Origin: Saururus chinensis
Taxonomy: Eukaryota > Streptophyta > Magnoliopsida > Piperales > Saururaceae
NCBI GenBank assembly: GCA_035235625.1
Contig: CP141149.1
Span: 28,823,753 to 28,887,752, forward strand
Direction of reading: 5' to 3'
Length of the DNA stretch: 64,000 nucleotides
Shown: one piece after another, positions 35,524 through 46,437 of the stretch
How the letters are laid out: every line of letters starts with the position of its first letter
Position numbering within the stretch: position 1 is the stretch's first letter
Position numbers and translations under genes: made by a program
The notes under the pieces: generated by a model
Told to the model about the DNA's origin: nothing
The model's database searches: none
Seen by the model: the letters and a program-made list of their open reading frames with translations, nothing else

Positions 35524-36012
35524 AAGAATCTTCTCAACAATGAGAACATCTTCTGTCTTGTCGCCATGGATCCTCATCTTGTTAACGATTGCCATCGTTC
35601 TTGAAAAATAATCTGTAACTGGTTCCCTGACTTCATTCGAAGCATTTCAAACTCAGAACGAAGTGCTTGAAGCTGCTGCCTCTTAGCCCTTGCTGTACCT
35701 TGGTACTTCTTCTTCATAGAATCCCAGATATGCTTGGCGGTGTCCTTGCAAAGAATGGTTTCCAAGATTGAACGATCAATAGCTTGGAAGAGATAATTCT
35801 TTGCTTTAAGATCCTTTAACTTCAGCCCTTCAAGCTCTGTCTTTTGCGCATCTGTCAGCACAACACCTTCTGCTGGTTCTGCTACTCCAGAAACAACAAC
35901 CGTCCAATATTCTTTGGACCTCAAGAAGTTCTCCATGAGCATACTCCAATGGTCATAGTGACCATCAAAGCGTGGAATGGCTGGTTGTACAAAAGTCTCA
36001 GAAGCCATTAAA
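35524..36012 (-). pseudogene. Copia gag N-terminus
   Basis: The frame begins MASETFVQPAIPRFDGHYDH (start near 36007) and continues with copia-gag features (WSMLMENFLRSKEYWTVVVS, LKDLKAKNYLFQAIDRSIL, HIWDSMKKKYQGTARAKRQQ). It leaves the expected frame around 35630, where a run of G appears one base short, and ends at 35574. Together with the stop at 35521 this kills the element. Confidence 0.88.
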
Positions 36013-36026
36013 GGCTCCGATACCAC

Positions 36027-36291
36027 TGTCAAGAAAAAAAGGAACAAAAACAGAACAGTTGAAAAAACAGAGGATGAAGCAGCGGATTAATTTTCTTCTA
36101 TCTATGTCATTGATAAACAAACAGCCTATGTATAGGCTAACACATAACTGAAGGCAATGGCCATTATCCCACGTTATACATAACTGAAAGCAACATGATA
36201 AAACACGTTAAAAACAAACTCCTGTGATTTAATAAACCGTAAACAAACTCCCTAAATTCTAGGACAAACCACATACAGAGCTTTCTCAACA
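36027..36291 (-). repeat. 5' LTR of the copia element
   Basis: On the minus strand it starts TGTTGAGAAAGC and ends TTCTTGACA, giving TGTTG...TGACA termini, 265 bp long. It is followed after one base by the primer-binding site TGGTATCGGAGCC. The boundary at 36291 is inferred from the TG start and the family layout, because no second LTR is left for comparison. Confidence 0.65.
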
Positions 36292-36513
36292 AAGGAGATA
36301 ACAAACATGGAGCCATTGGATTCAACCTATCTTCCTCTTGGATACCCCCGCCTGAACCGCGGTGATGCACATGATAAGTGGTGATATTTTTGCACCATTT
36401 ATTACCCGTTGTCTTCCGTCGCACATGAATTGAGAACTACGAAGTTTTAGCTATAGTTTAAATAGTCGAGAAAGAGAGAGAGATAGCAAAGAGAACCTTG
36501 GTTGGTTGGAATC
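36292..36513. other. Spacer between copia and the LEA pseudogene
   Basis: No gene seen. It may be the original promoter of the LEA-like gene at 36514, now next to the retrotransposon. Confidence 0.4.
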
Positions 36514-36873
36514 ATGGAGTCGAGAGAAGCCAAGGAGGAGAGGGTTGAAGCCGCGGCCAGGAGGGTGGTGGAGGAGGTATAGGAGAGTAGAGCGCAGCGG
36601 GAGAGGGAGCGAGCTGCGAAGGAACCGGCAGCCACGGTGGAAAACGAGCAGGAACAAGAACAATGGCCTGGAGTACTGGGCTCGATCGTGAAGGCCGTGC
36701 AGGACACCTTGGGGTCGATCGTGAAGGCCGTGCAGGACACCTTGGGGCATGCAAAAGAGGTAACCCTCGGTAAGACCCAGTAAGCCGCCGAGAAGTCTCG
36801 AGATATGGATAAAACGATAGGAGCCGGCAAGTTCGCTGCCGAAAAGGTGCGCGAGATGAAAGATTTACCATGA
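36514..36873 (+). pseudogene. Late-embryogenesis-abundant (LEA_4-like) pseudogene
   Basis: The frame opens MESREAKEERVEAAARRVVE and ends AAEKVREMKDLP, with TGA at 36871. It is Glu/Lys/Ala-rich and reads as the amphipathic repeats of group-3 LEA proteins, which are hydrophilic desiccation protectants of seeds. Two in-frame stops disrupt it (TAG at 36580 and TAA at 36781). A 33-base tandem duplication repeats GSIVKAVQDTL. About 120 codons remain, shorter than typical LEA_4 proteins. Minus-strand ORFs over the same bases are shadows. The alternative, that stops are skipped by splicing, is unlikely for so short a gene. Confidence 0.6.
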
Positions 36874-37233
36874 GTGGTTAGACGCGTGTAATTGTTATTT
36901 TGATACAAATATTAAAAATTAGAAATAAAGCTATATTATAATATAAGATAGAGGGAATATTATTTTTAACGTATTTGATAAATACGATCTAGTTATGACC
37001 CAAGCCAACCTAACCCGCCCGGATTCCTAGCCCCATCGTTAAGTTTGGATTGGATTTGAGACGTATTTTAATGAGCAAATGACGCACATACAACAGTAAC
37101 ACAACTTATTAAGTGCTACAAATAACCGAGCAAAAACAGAAACCAATTAAACAAAGGCAGCACTGCCAGCCTCACTACACCGCATCCTTCCCATTATCAG
37201 CCTAAAAAATGATCTTCAATAGAAAATTATGCA
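36874..37233. other. Spacer with a Stowaway-like end and the AOC 3' UTR
   Basis: Near 36915-36960 the phrase ATAAGATAGAGGGAATA resembles the reversed terminus of the Stowaway-type elements at 11667 and 24088. Bases from about 37080 to 37233 are probably the 3' UTR of AOC. Confidence 0.4.
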
Positions 37234-38132
37234 TCACTTGGTGAAGTTCTTTATAATGGCATGCGGCTCGGTAGACTTGGCCGACGGCGCGGGCTCCACC
37301 TGGGGACTGGGGGGGACCGCCTTGCCGAGCAGCTCCTGGGGCAGCGCTGGGATACCTTTCAGGTGGAAGGTGTAGAAGAGCTTGAAGGGGAAGATGATCT
37401 GTTCGAGCTTCACCTGGCCGGACACCCCCTCGAAGATACCGGACCCACCGGTCACCGCCAGATACGTCTCCTCATACGTCAGGTACGGCCCCTGCACCGC
37501 TATGTGCCCGTAGTCCCCGAAGTAAAAGCTGTATATGGCCTCGTATCTGTCCCCCTTCTTCTCCGGCACGTTCTGGATAAGCACACAGATGCCCGCCGTG
37601 ATCCCCAGCCTCTTTTGAAGGTCCCCGCTGTAAAGCTGCTCATTTTCACATCACAGAACACTTTAAATCATTTGAGCAGATTTTAATTGAATACGCTTGA
37701 TGTAAAGGAGGGCATTAAATAACAACTTCAAGTTATAATTAGAGCTGATCAAGTGTAGATGGGACTTGCCTTGTTGCTGAAGGGGACAAGATCACCGAGG
37801 GTGTTGACCGATTTCTGGCTGAGGCGGAGGTAGGCGGGGCTGCCACGATCCCGCTCGTTGATCTCGTACACACAGAGCTTCTGAACGTTGCTGGATCGGG
37901 AGGTGGCCGAGGCTTTGGGGGAGACGTAGCTGGTGGTTAGGCTCCTGGGCTTTTGGGCGGAGAGGGTGAGGTGAGTCGAGGGAGAGGATCTGAGGAGGCT
38001 GTTGCTGAGGAAGGGGCTCGAGAGATTTGACAGAGGAAGCTTGGCCTGGGAGGTTGGCGCTCCTGATCTAGAGCTGGAAGACTTGAAGGAGAGTGGCGAG
38101 GACCGGATAGTGCAAGACGAGGTTGAGGCCAT
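37234..38132 (-). CDS. AOC: Allene oxide cyclase, chloroplast (two exons, GC-AG intron)
   Basis: Converts the unstable allene oxide from 13-AOS into cis-(+)-OPDA in plastids, a committed step of jasmonate synthesis. Exon 1 is 38132-37770 (121 codons) and exon 2 is 37635-37234 (133 codons plus stop), 254 aa, the normal length. Residues 1 to about 78 are Ser-rich and poor in acidic residues, a plastid transit peptide. The barrel domain is unmistakable: [99 protein letters not shown]. The conserved catalytic-region Glu of VYEINE is present. The intron donor reads AAG|GCAAGT, a GC donor, and the acceptor ATGAGCAG. Nearby promoter signs are a TATA box and a G-box. It is complete and appears functional. 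Confidence 0.96.
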
Positions 38133-38282
38133 TGATAGAGTTTTGGAAAGAGGAGAAGTGGAATCGACTGAGATGTGAGTAGTATCAGAAGATCTGCTGA
38201 TGAAGTAGATAAAAGGAAGAATAGTGGATGAAAGGAGGACGAAGATGGCACAGGCTGGAAAGAGAGTCCATGGCCAGTGGCC

Positions 38283-38290
38283 CTTTATAG
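38283..38290 (-). promoter_or_regulatory. TATA box of AOC
   Basis: CTATAAAG on the minus strand lies about 150 bp upstream of the AOC start codon. Good match and plausible distance. Confidence 0.6.
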
Positions 38291-38467
38291 AGCCAATTCA
38301 CGAGTAACACGTTGCAAATTGGCGAATGAAGTTGACCCGAGTTTGGTCATCATAACGAAAGTTGACGCGATTTATTATGCTACACGTTTGTTTTTTTTTA
38401 AAAAAAAAATTTTGCTCTCCCCGTGTACGTCGTAATAATGTTAAGTCCAAACAAGCCGTAGGTCTTT

Positions 38468-38479
38468 CACGTGTACGTG
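38468..38479. promoter_or_regulatory. G-box pair upstream of AOC
   Basis: CACGTGTACGTG contains a perfect G-box (CACGTG) followed by an ACGTG core, about 340 bp upstream of the AOC start. MYC2-type bHLH factors bind G-boxes in jasmonate genes, so jasmonate feedback control is plausible. Motif evidence only. Confidence 0.5.
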
Positions 38480-40254
38480 TTTCTGATAATTGGGAGCGAA
38501 AATTAGGACGGTGTGGGGAGAAAGTTATTTAAAGGCGGTAAGGACGCATCAAAAGAACAAAAAAATAAGAAAAAGAAAATTTGAAGACGGTAGGAATTTG
38601 AAGATTAGACCGGCCGCCATCTGTTCACATGATAGACCAAAAAGTCGGTGGTTTTCTGCCAGTAGGTACTAACGGTGGGAAAATGTTGTGGCCCTCCTTG
38701 AGGACCTTCCTTTTAAGGGGAGCTGTTGATTCTAGCACATGTGCATATGTAAGCGAAAGTGATGTACTAATGATCCACGGTTCCTACCTAGTTGAGTGGC
38801 ATGACTAAAAATGTTTTTAGTGATGTCTCATTGGTGGGAATGAAATTCGGAAACAAAATAAAATGGTTATGAAATATCTCCAACCATAGAGTAGTTTAAT
38901 TGCTATTTTAAACTTGTACAGGATGCAATGAATATGATGATTTCATAACTTACATCAAATTTTATATTATTAAAGGTATAAATAGTTATATACTTTGACA
39001 CCCACTTAACGGGCATGCTTCCACCTAAATCCTTCCTAGGTGTTAGATCACACAACTTTGAAATTAGAGCCCGACTCTTATTTGATGTGGAACTAGTGAG
39101 GAAAGGGTAAGTACATATGTGTCAAACCCATTTATTTTGTCGCACCACTCTTTTAGAAGAGATTACTTAAAACACAAAGATGAGAGAAGGTGTTCATATT
39201 CGAATTTCTTTAGCCATTAGCACTTTTTATTTTGAGAACAAAATGCCTATAAGGGGGGGAAGGATGTGATGTCCCTAACCATAGGTAAATGTATCTTAAC
39301 TTATATACTATTTTGGTTTAAATAGTTTTTTTTCTATTTAATGTATGTGATTTTTTGGCTTATATTTTTGGAGGGGGCCCACTTTGGCAAAGAGGAGTCA
39401 TCTCACATGTGCACTTTCGAGTGAGAGTTTTAGTTTAAATGGGAAGGGAAAAATTTTAAAGATAGGGTTGGATTAGGATAGGATCGTGATTTGTGTTTTC
39501 CCTCTAAGTTAGGAGAGTAGTTATCAAGGAAGTTGAGGGGTGGATGCATAAGCCATCTTGCCGCTTACTTCTCTTGACTTCCCTATTTTCGAAAACTCAC
39601 GTTCTCTGGGGGTTGTTATCGTGGGAGGCCAGCATTATCAACCATAAGGGAAGGAGTGTGGCAGCAAAGATTTGGAGGGGGCAGATAGAGGTAAGATGCT
39701 TCTTTTTATGCTCATATTCTTTCATGTCTTGGTCATTTATACTATTCTACGACCTATACACTGTCAAGAGTTTGAGTTCTTCATCTGGTTTAGACTTGTC
39801 TCCAGGCTGCTAGTGTTCAGTGCTTCAGCCCTTAACCATTTGCCAGTGCTCTTTATCTGTATCAATTAATTGTACAGGGGTCCTTAATAACACTACAAAT
39901 AAAGGCTTGACCTCTGATATTTCTCAGTCCTTATTAATTAATGTCTCTGTTTTATATGGGTTGTGTTTATGATCTATTTGATGCCATGACGCGATGACTC
40001 GGGTTCATTAGTCAAGTTTGTACTAGGAATTTGTTAACTGAGTATTGGAGTAGTTTTTTTTAAAACATAACATTGTTTGTTTATGAATGAGAAAACTTGC
40101 GTAGTGAATCATTGGAAGCAACATTACATTGTGCTTCCAATGATTCTCTGACTCTAGTTGAACTAGGTGGAGTGGAGAGTATTCCATTAGCATGGTAAGC
40201 GCATTCAATGACTTTTAAAATCCATTAGAGGACATATTTTGTCGCACCACTCTT
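38480..40254. other. Intergenic DNA, probably degraded LTR sequence in part
   Basis: No gene called. A stretch from about 39250 (GATGTGATGTCCCTAACC) to 39900 has the look of a decayed LTR, but I find no partner or duplication. A perfect 15-bp-arm hairpin is at 40106-40146. Confidence 0.35.
40106..40146. repeat. Perfect inverted repeat (15-bp arms)
   Basis: Arms GAATCATTGGAAGCA and TGCTTCCAATGATTC are perfectly complementary with an 11-base loop. Confidence 0.85.
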
Positions 40255-40475
40255 TTTTCTCTCTCTCCTCTTTGAGAGAGTGAATAGAGAGAGGGAGGAG
40301 AAATAGAGAAGAGAGAAAAAGAGGAGAGATAGTGAAGAGAGAGAGAAAGATGAGAGAGAGTGAAGAGAGAGAGAATGAAGATAGAGAAAGAGGAGAGAAG
40401 AGAGAGGGAAGATAGAGAATGAGGAGTGAAGAGAGAAAGTGAAGAGAGAGAGAAAAAAAGAGGAGAGAGAAAATA
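40255..40475. repeat. GA-rich purine tract
   Basis: After a short CT stretch, about 200 bases are almost all A and G, built of GAGAGA, GAAGA and GAGGA units. It can fold back onto the CT stretch at its left end. Microsatellite expansion with interruptions. Confidence 0.85.
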
Positions 40476-40599
40476 AATAAAGGGTAGAGAATTAGTATTA
40501 TATAATAGTATTAATTTCGTTTTTTAGAGGATGAAATCAGTATATAGTATTGATTTCGTCCTTTAGAAAAATAAAATTATAAAAAAAATTCAAAAAAAA

Positions 40600-40638
40600 C
40601 CATGTAGGCGCCAGCTAAGCAGGCTGGCGCCTGCATGG
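40600..40638. repeat. GC-rich inverted repeat (16-bp arms)
   Basis: Arms CCATGTAGGCGCCAGC and GCTGGCGCCTGCATGG pair at 15 of 16 positions around a 7-base loop, in otherwise A/T-rich DNA. Each arm also contains the palindrome GGCGCC. Confidence 0.85.
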
Positions 40639-42674
40639 CAAAAAGCAACACAACTTTGAAAAATATTTCCCAAAATGGTCTAAATTGATAAATAAATTTT
40701 TTAATTATTATTTAAATAAGAATATCAACTTCCTTTATTGAACTACAAATTTTGTGCCTTTTGGGGACTTCTGTTAAGGACTTTATCTTATCAACTGGTT
40801 AGCGTATTAAGTGCATCGTTTTGATAAGATTTGTTAGGTTCTATCATCTCGATGGACTATTATTTTGAACTACTTGTGGAATTAGTAGAAAAGAAGGTCT
40901 CTTCAATTCCAATGAGGTCGAACTTCTTGCTATGGTCAAGGCGATCTAGGCAGCTTAACACAAGAGACTTCAGCTAGTCCATTTTTAAGGGGACTTCCTT
41001 AAGGGTATGTTTGTATGCTTATTTTTAGAAAATGATATAGAGACTTTGTAAAATGTCATTAAAAAAACTTTGAAGAATGGGCTTATGTGTGGCAATGTAT
41101 TCTACGATTATATAGAATGTGAATACATTTTCATCAAAAGATACTTACCATTCATTTTCCCTACCTTCATTTTCTAAAATGTTTAGAAGGACATTTTCTA
41201 AAATGACCACTTTTGTTTAATATTTGGGGAAATGTTATACATTGACATTTTGCGTAAAATGATTCATTTTGTACAAAATATGAGAATCCAAAAACGATTT
41301 TGTAAATTGCACTCCAAATAACCTAGAGAATTTGTCCAAATGTGTGTTCAAATAGACCCTTAATGTGGTGAATGGGTTAATTGCGGAGTTGGAAACCCAC
41401 TCGGAAACCCACTCTTAGTTAAGTTGCACAGAGTTTAGCAACAACAAAAAAATGGGTGCCAAGAAATGTCAAGAGGGGCTTATAGTGTCGCGTATTGCCT
41501 AGCAAGAGGCACATGCAATTTTTAAATAGATAGTGATATTTCTACACCCCTTTCTATGTTCCCATGGCTCTTACGCCACTTGTTATTAGATAAAGAAAAG
41601 TAAATCCCATGTTATTAGGTGGAACCTATCTTCTCTATCTAATTAAACGTGATGTGAGACCTATGGTGTAAAGAAAATAGGTGTTGATGAATGACAAGCA
41701 CTGTGTTCCCTATTCTTTAGCTTTGTTTGATTCTTGTTTCTCATATGAAAAATAAAACAAAATAAAAAATTGAGCTACTAATGAAGCAGAAACCTTTAAT
41801 GTGGTTTCTTCGTTGTCAACTGAACTGGTATAGAAAGTATTCTTAGACATTAACAAAGATAATGTAGTTAATATGTTTGAATCTTCTTTTTGATATGTCA
41901 TGGCACTTTGCTGATTTCTTCTGGATTTGCATAGATGATGGTGTTCTTAAAAGGTAAAATAATTAAGTACATCCCCCCCTCCTCAACTTCTACTAAGGAA
42001 CCTTTATTCTTTTTACACTGAAATTTTTTCAAAAATATTACTCGTATATAATCCTCTCTACCCCAACAATATTTTATACTCAAAATGTTTATTCATTGAC
42101 ATAGGCAGCACTAGCATTCGGCACCGACGAGACAAGCTCTTGCCTCTGCTCCTAGCAGCAATGCCAAAAGAGGCCAATGCCAGCTGCAAAGACTAGGCTT
42201 GATATGCCCTAAAAATAGTTGCAGCTAGGGCAGCGAGCGAGGCTAGCAGCTAAGGGCAACGGTGGAGCCAATTGCCCCACCTCAATTTTTGAAACCCCCT
42301 GTAGTAGAATTATAGGTATTTCATTAATTATCCCATAAGTTTTAGTATGGACACAAGTTTGCACTTCCCAATGCTAACTCTTCTCAACAGTAAAAATAAA
42401 TAAAAAGAAATTAACAAATAATAAGTGGGCCAAATGGCATCGATACCTGAAAAGTCCAAAAGTTATAAATATAATAATAACATAGAAAAGAACTAAATAA
42501 AAATTCCACCACCATATATGACTTTGGTAGGCAACTTTATTTGAGTAAGACTTCCCGTCATATCCCACCACTCATTTTCATAGTAAGAACCTAAAAATGG
42601 TGAAATGACGTAGGGACTTATATTTAAGTCATTCCCAAATAAAAAACACGACCAAAAGGATATTAGTGGATTGC
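40639..42674. other. AT-rich intergenic DNA
   Basis: No gene or defined repeat seen. Short ORFs are not protein-like. Confidence 0.5.
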
Positions 42675-43150
42675 TAAGGTTGCATCTCTAGTTGGGTTGA
42701 GTCAGATTTTATAGGACCCAAACTGACTGGATATAGTAACTGAATTCCTTGGACTAGACCTAACCTAAAATAGAAATAAAATTTCTCAAACCTAACTCAA
42801 CCTAAGATGGGAACCAAAAAATTAGAGAATCAAAATAGGAACCTAGATTCTATCTTGGGTGGGGTCGGTTCTAATAATTCAAACCAAACTAACACTATAT
42901 TGAGTCGGTTTTATTTATAAAAAATTATAAAAAATTATGAAACCCAAGTAAAATATAATTTTATAAGTTAATTAGGAACTCGGATTAGGTCTTGGATTCT
43001 TCACATGCTAGATCCAACTTGACACGAGATTTACCGAGGTATTTTTTATATGTTTCAACTTGACCCGAGATAGAACTTGACCTGACATGGGTCAATCTCG
43101 GGTTGGTTCCATATGGATTAGGTCAGGTTCGAGTTTTCAACACAGTCCTA
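42675..43150. mobile_element. Old hAT MITE copy of the 19375 family
   Basis: The 476 bp element begins TAAGGTTGCATC and ends GTGTTGA-like inverted sequence closing in CAGTCCTA. Its interior aligns along its length with the element at 19375 (for example GGAACCTAGATT against GGAACCGAGATT and ATCTTGGGT shared). The many ACCCGA units of the young copy are mostly ACCTAA or ACTCAA here. The flanks TGGATTGC and TAGACTAC match at 5 of 8, all differences transitions, consistent with a decayed 8-bp duplication. Confidence 0.75.
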
Positions 43151-46100
43151 TAGACTACTCTTCTCAAATCTTTTTACCTATTTAGTCGTTAGTCGTGAGT
43201 TCTTTTCCAAAATATGAGTACTTGACACAAGCAATTGTAAAAAAATTATTAGTTACAACACTATTTTTATAATATGTACTTGACAAAATTTTAGAGTAAA
43301 ATCATTTCCACCGCTTAAGCAAAAACCCTAGCTCTGCCCCTAAGCCCACAAGTTGTGGAGGCTAGGACCAGACATTAACTAAACAGGGGTAGTTGTAGTC
43401 CTCAAACCACGTCGACAGGCACCCATGCGGGTCTAAGAGAATTGCCTTCAAGACAGACAGTGTATGATCTCTAATTTTATTTTATTTGAATTCCTTAATT
43501 ATATGAACTTGTATGGTTTTGCTTATTTATCGATTTGATTTAATTTTGGGGTTATGGGTTAGTTAATTATCAATTTTTTGTAATTTAATTTCATTTTAAG
43601 TATTAGAGTCAAGCTTGATTTACCCAATGTTTACAAATTTAATAGCACTTTCTCTTAATTTTTCCTTAATTAAGGGTGCAGACCCCACCATGGGCCCCAT
43701 ATCCATGTTGGACGACATGCGACCCATTTGACCATCTAAAAGTCTATTATTTTATTTATGTGAGTTTGAGTGTAATTAAATTCATTTTGGGGCAAAAAAT
43801 AACCTTGATTAGCTACTTAAGGCATTTTGACGAATTTTCTTACCCAACAGTTCTTATTCTAAGCCCAAAACCCTTTACATAAAAAACTATAGCCTATTAT
43901 CCAAATGGGGAAGGGCTTTGTTAAAAGGGAGGAAGTGCTCTACCCCCATTTTCCAAAGGAGAAACTTGGATTAACGTGTGTTTTCTTTCTATAATCATCT
44001 CGAATCTTTCGATTTTATTCTTAATCACTTCTATTTTTATTTCCTCTATCTTGATTCTTTTTTTTTTCATCAAAATCTTGTTATTAATTTTGATTTATAA
44101 CCCTAATTAGGTGATTTTTATTTTTAACGTAAAGATATCCTCAATCTATCTATTTTTAAGTTGATTTGAGTCTATTAGCTAATTTTAAGTATGTTTAACT
44201 AAAACCCTAATTCTTTAGTAAGATTTCTTAAAGATTGAAGCTCTTTCATGGTTTTAAAGGCTTATTAGAAGTAAGGGATTTTTACCTTGAGTGGTTTTCT
44301 TCATTCGAATGCATGATTATAAGTTTATTTGACTTCTCTCTTTATTTTGAGGTTTAATGGTGATTTATTGAACGTGAGGTGTTCAAACGGCCTTACTGCA
44401 TAATGATGCAAACATCTATTTTGTGGATCTTTCGGCAATTTATTGTTATTTTCTCATAATTCTAATTTCTTATAACTATGATGACTTATGATTACTTAAA
44501 AATGTCACTTAATTGTATGTAAACTTTCTTTAGAATTATGATTTAGATTAAGCATAATGATAACTATACTTGTATAGGTTTAGCATGATGTTCTACTTAT
44601 CTTAAGTATGAACGCTACCATGCATGTATATTATTGCTTATGACTACTTATTTTTTTGTCACAAATGGACATGTATCATGTACATATGGACTAATTAGAG
44701 TATGTTACCCATACTTTCACTCATTTAACATTTGGTTATATATGTATCATGTCGCATGCATCACAAAAATACTTTATGAGCAATAATTTTTTTTTTGTGT
44801 TTAGTTGTGATTAATCAATTAGATAAAATTAGATGTCATTATATGTCAGATTAGCCGCTCGGAGGTTTATCAAAATCTATTTTACGTCTAAAATGATAGG
44901 TTTTTGTTTCACATCCCTTTGAAGACGGGATGCCTCCTCGGGTTGAGAAAAGCCGATTTGTTATATAAGTTAAACTGATTTTTATTTAGACCTTGAGAAT
45001 CCAGGATGATATGTATGTGTGCATCGATTTACCAAGCTGCTCTAGTTTTCCCTTTTAGGAATTCATACTTTCCCTGCAATGGATTGTCTTGGGTGAGTTG
45101 GTTTGATTATTTTTCTAAATTGTGAGACATTCACTTTGTTGTTAAATTTTAATTGTTTACTCGCAATTGCACGAATCTATAGTAGTTAAATCGCTAAATC
45201 GAGTCTTGATCCCACAGAGACTTGAAATCGGAAAACCAAATTTAATCTATTTGAAGTAAATTCGAATCTAGTTAATAAATATAAAGATAATAATTAGACT
45301 AAAGTAACTAACAAAAGTAAATAACATTTCAAGGCAATTAAACTATCTAATTCAAAATTCTATAGTTTTAATCTAAAAATAAGAAAATAATGCAAAATAA
45401 ACAAAACACTACCAAATAAACAAAATACTAAGGCATAGGAATCCACATTCATTAAATCATAAAAACTCATAAGCATAATCATTGATCATATTTCCACATC
45501 ATTTCATAATAATCTAAAATTCAATCTTCATTATTATGAAAAATATCATCATTAAGGACTCATGTACAATAAAGAAATACATTGTTCCTGCTCACTTCAA
45601 AAGATTAAAATCAAGTCATTAATTGTATCCACAATTTGTAAATTACAACTAATACCCAATTTCAATATTAAACAAGGCAAAACCAAGTAAGAAACTAATT
45701 AAAACCAATTTAATTCATGAGAGAAGCACGACTAAACTCATATCCAAATCAATCTCATTAATTAAAGAGGTAGAAATAAATAACATTAAATTCACCATTA
45801 AAAAAATTTAATCAAATCTCATAATCATGAAAGTCTATACCTTAATGAAGTTTCATCCAAGCCTTAGTAAATAAATTTAGCTACTCATTAACTTAAGAAA
45901 TAAAATTTCCATTAGAACAATTGAAAAGAAATTTACAATTTAGAAGAAAATCGAGAAAAATTCAAAAATTCCGAACTCCTACAGTATCGATGAACAGTAA
46001 CCACAAGTTACTATTCATCGTCTTCAATCTCCATCTCCTGAACAGTGCTACTACAGTGACCCACGAACTGTGATTTTTTTTCTGCTTCTTCTTCGTTCCT

Positions 46101-46335
46101 CTGGCTTGGGACTTTAATTCTCTCACTTTCAAAGTGTTCTCTCATCAATTTTAGAAGATGGGATTGAAGGAATTTGGCTTTGGTTTCTTGTATTCTCCTC
46201 TCCCATTCTCTGCAATTCTCTGCCTTTAAATAGTTTTCTGGACAACAACTATTTTTCTTGTTTAAGTGCCCAATTATGTCCCAAAATAAGAGCCTCTTGC
46301 TATGTTTAAGCATTCCTTTTATAAGCTTTTTTGTT
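43151..46335. other. Repeat-like AT-rich region, no gene
   Basis: Includes GGGCCC-bearing sequence at 43670-43760. Near 45150-45240 is a stretch (CTCGCAATTGCACGAATC, GATCCCACAGAGACTTG) that I recognise as a type widespread in plant long-LTR retrotransposon sequence. A 100-codon minus frame at 46011-46313 (RRIQETKAKFLQSHLLKLMR, HFESERIKVPSQRNEEE) is charged and protein-like but has no identified domain; it may be a relic from the same repeat. I cannot define element borders. Confidence 0.4.
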
Positions 46336-46406
46336 TATAACGCCCGCGATTTTTCATACATTTTTCTTAAAATTTACTGTTTAGAACTCCCCTACTGGGT
46401 ATTTTC

Positions 46407-46437
46407 CTACTGAGTATGAAAATACTCATTACCCTAC
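46407..46437 (+). promoter_or_regulatory. Conserved LTR hairpin motif, copy C (inverted segment)
   Basis: CTACTGAGTATGAAAATACT followed by CATTACCCTAC. It is the exact reverse complement of the motif at 52539-52569 in copy 2, because the segment carrying it is inverted here. Confidence 0.65.

Larger units (their letters stand above)
31871..36291 (-). mobile_element. Decayed Ty1/copia retrotransposon lacking its 3' LTR
   Basis: Order on the minus strand is: 5' LTR (36291-36027), primer-binding site (36025-36013, TGGTATCGGAGCC), gag, protease, integrase, RT, RNase H, and a purine tract at 31887-31879 after which the 3' LTR should begin. The 3' LTR is absent; truncated gypsy LTR sequence follows directly. 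Coding is interrupted by one premature stop and at least two single-base frameshifts. Confidence 0.9.
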
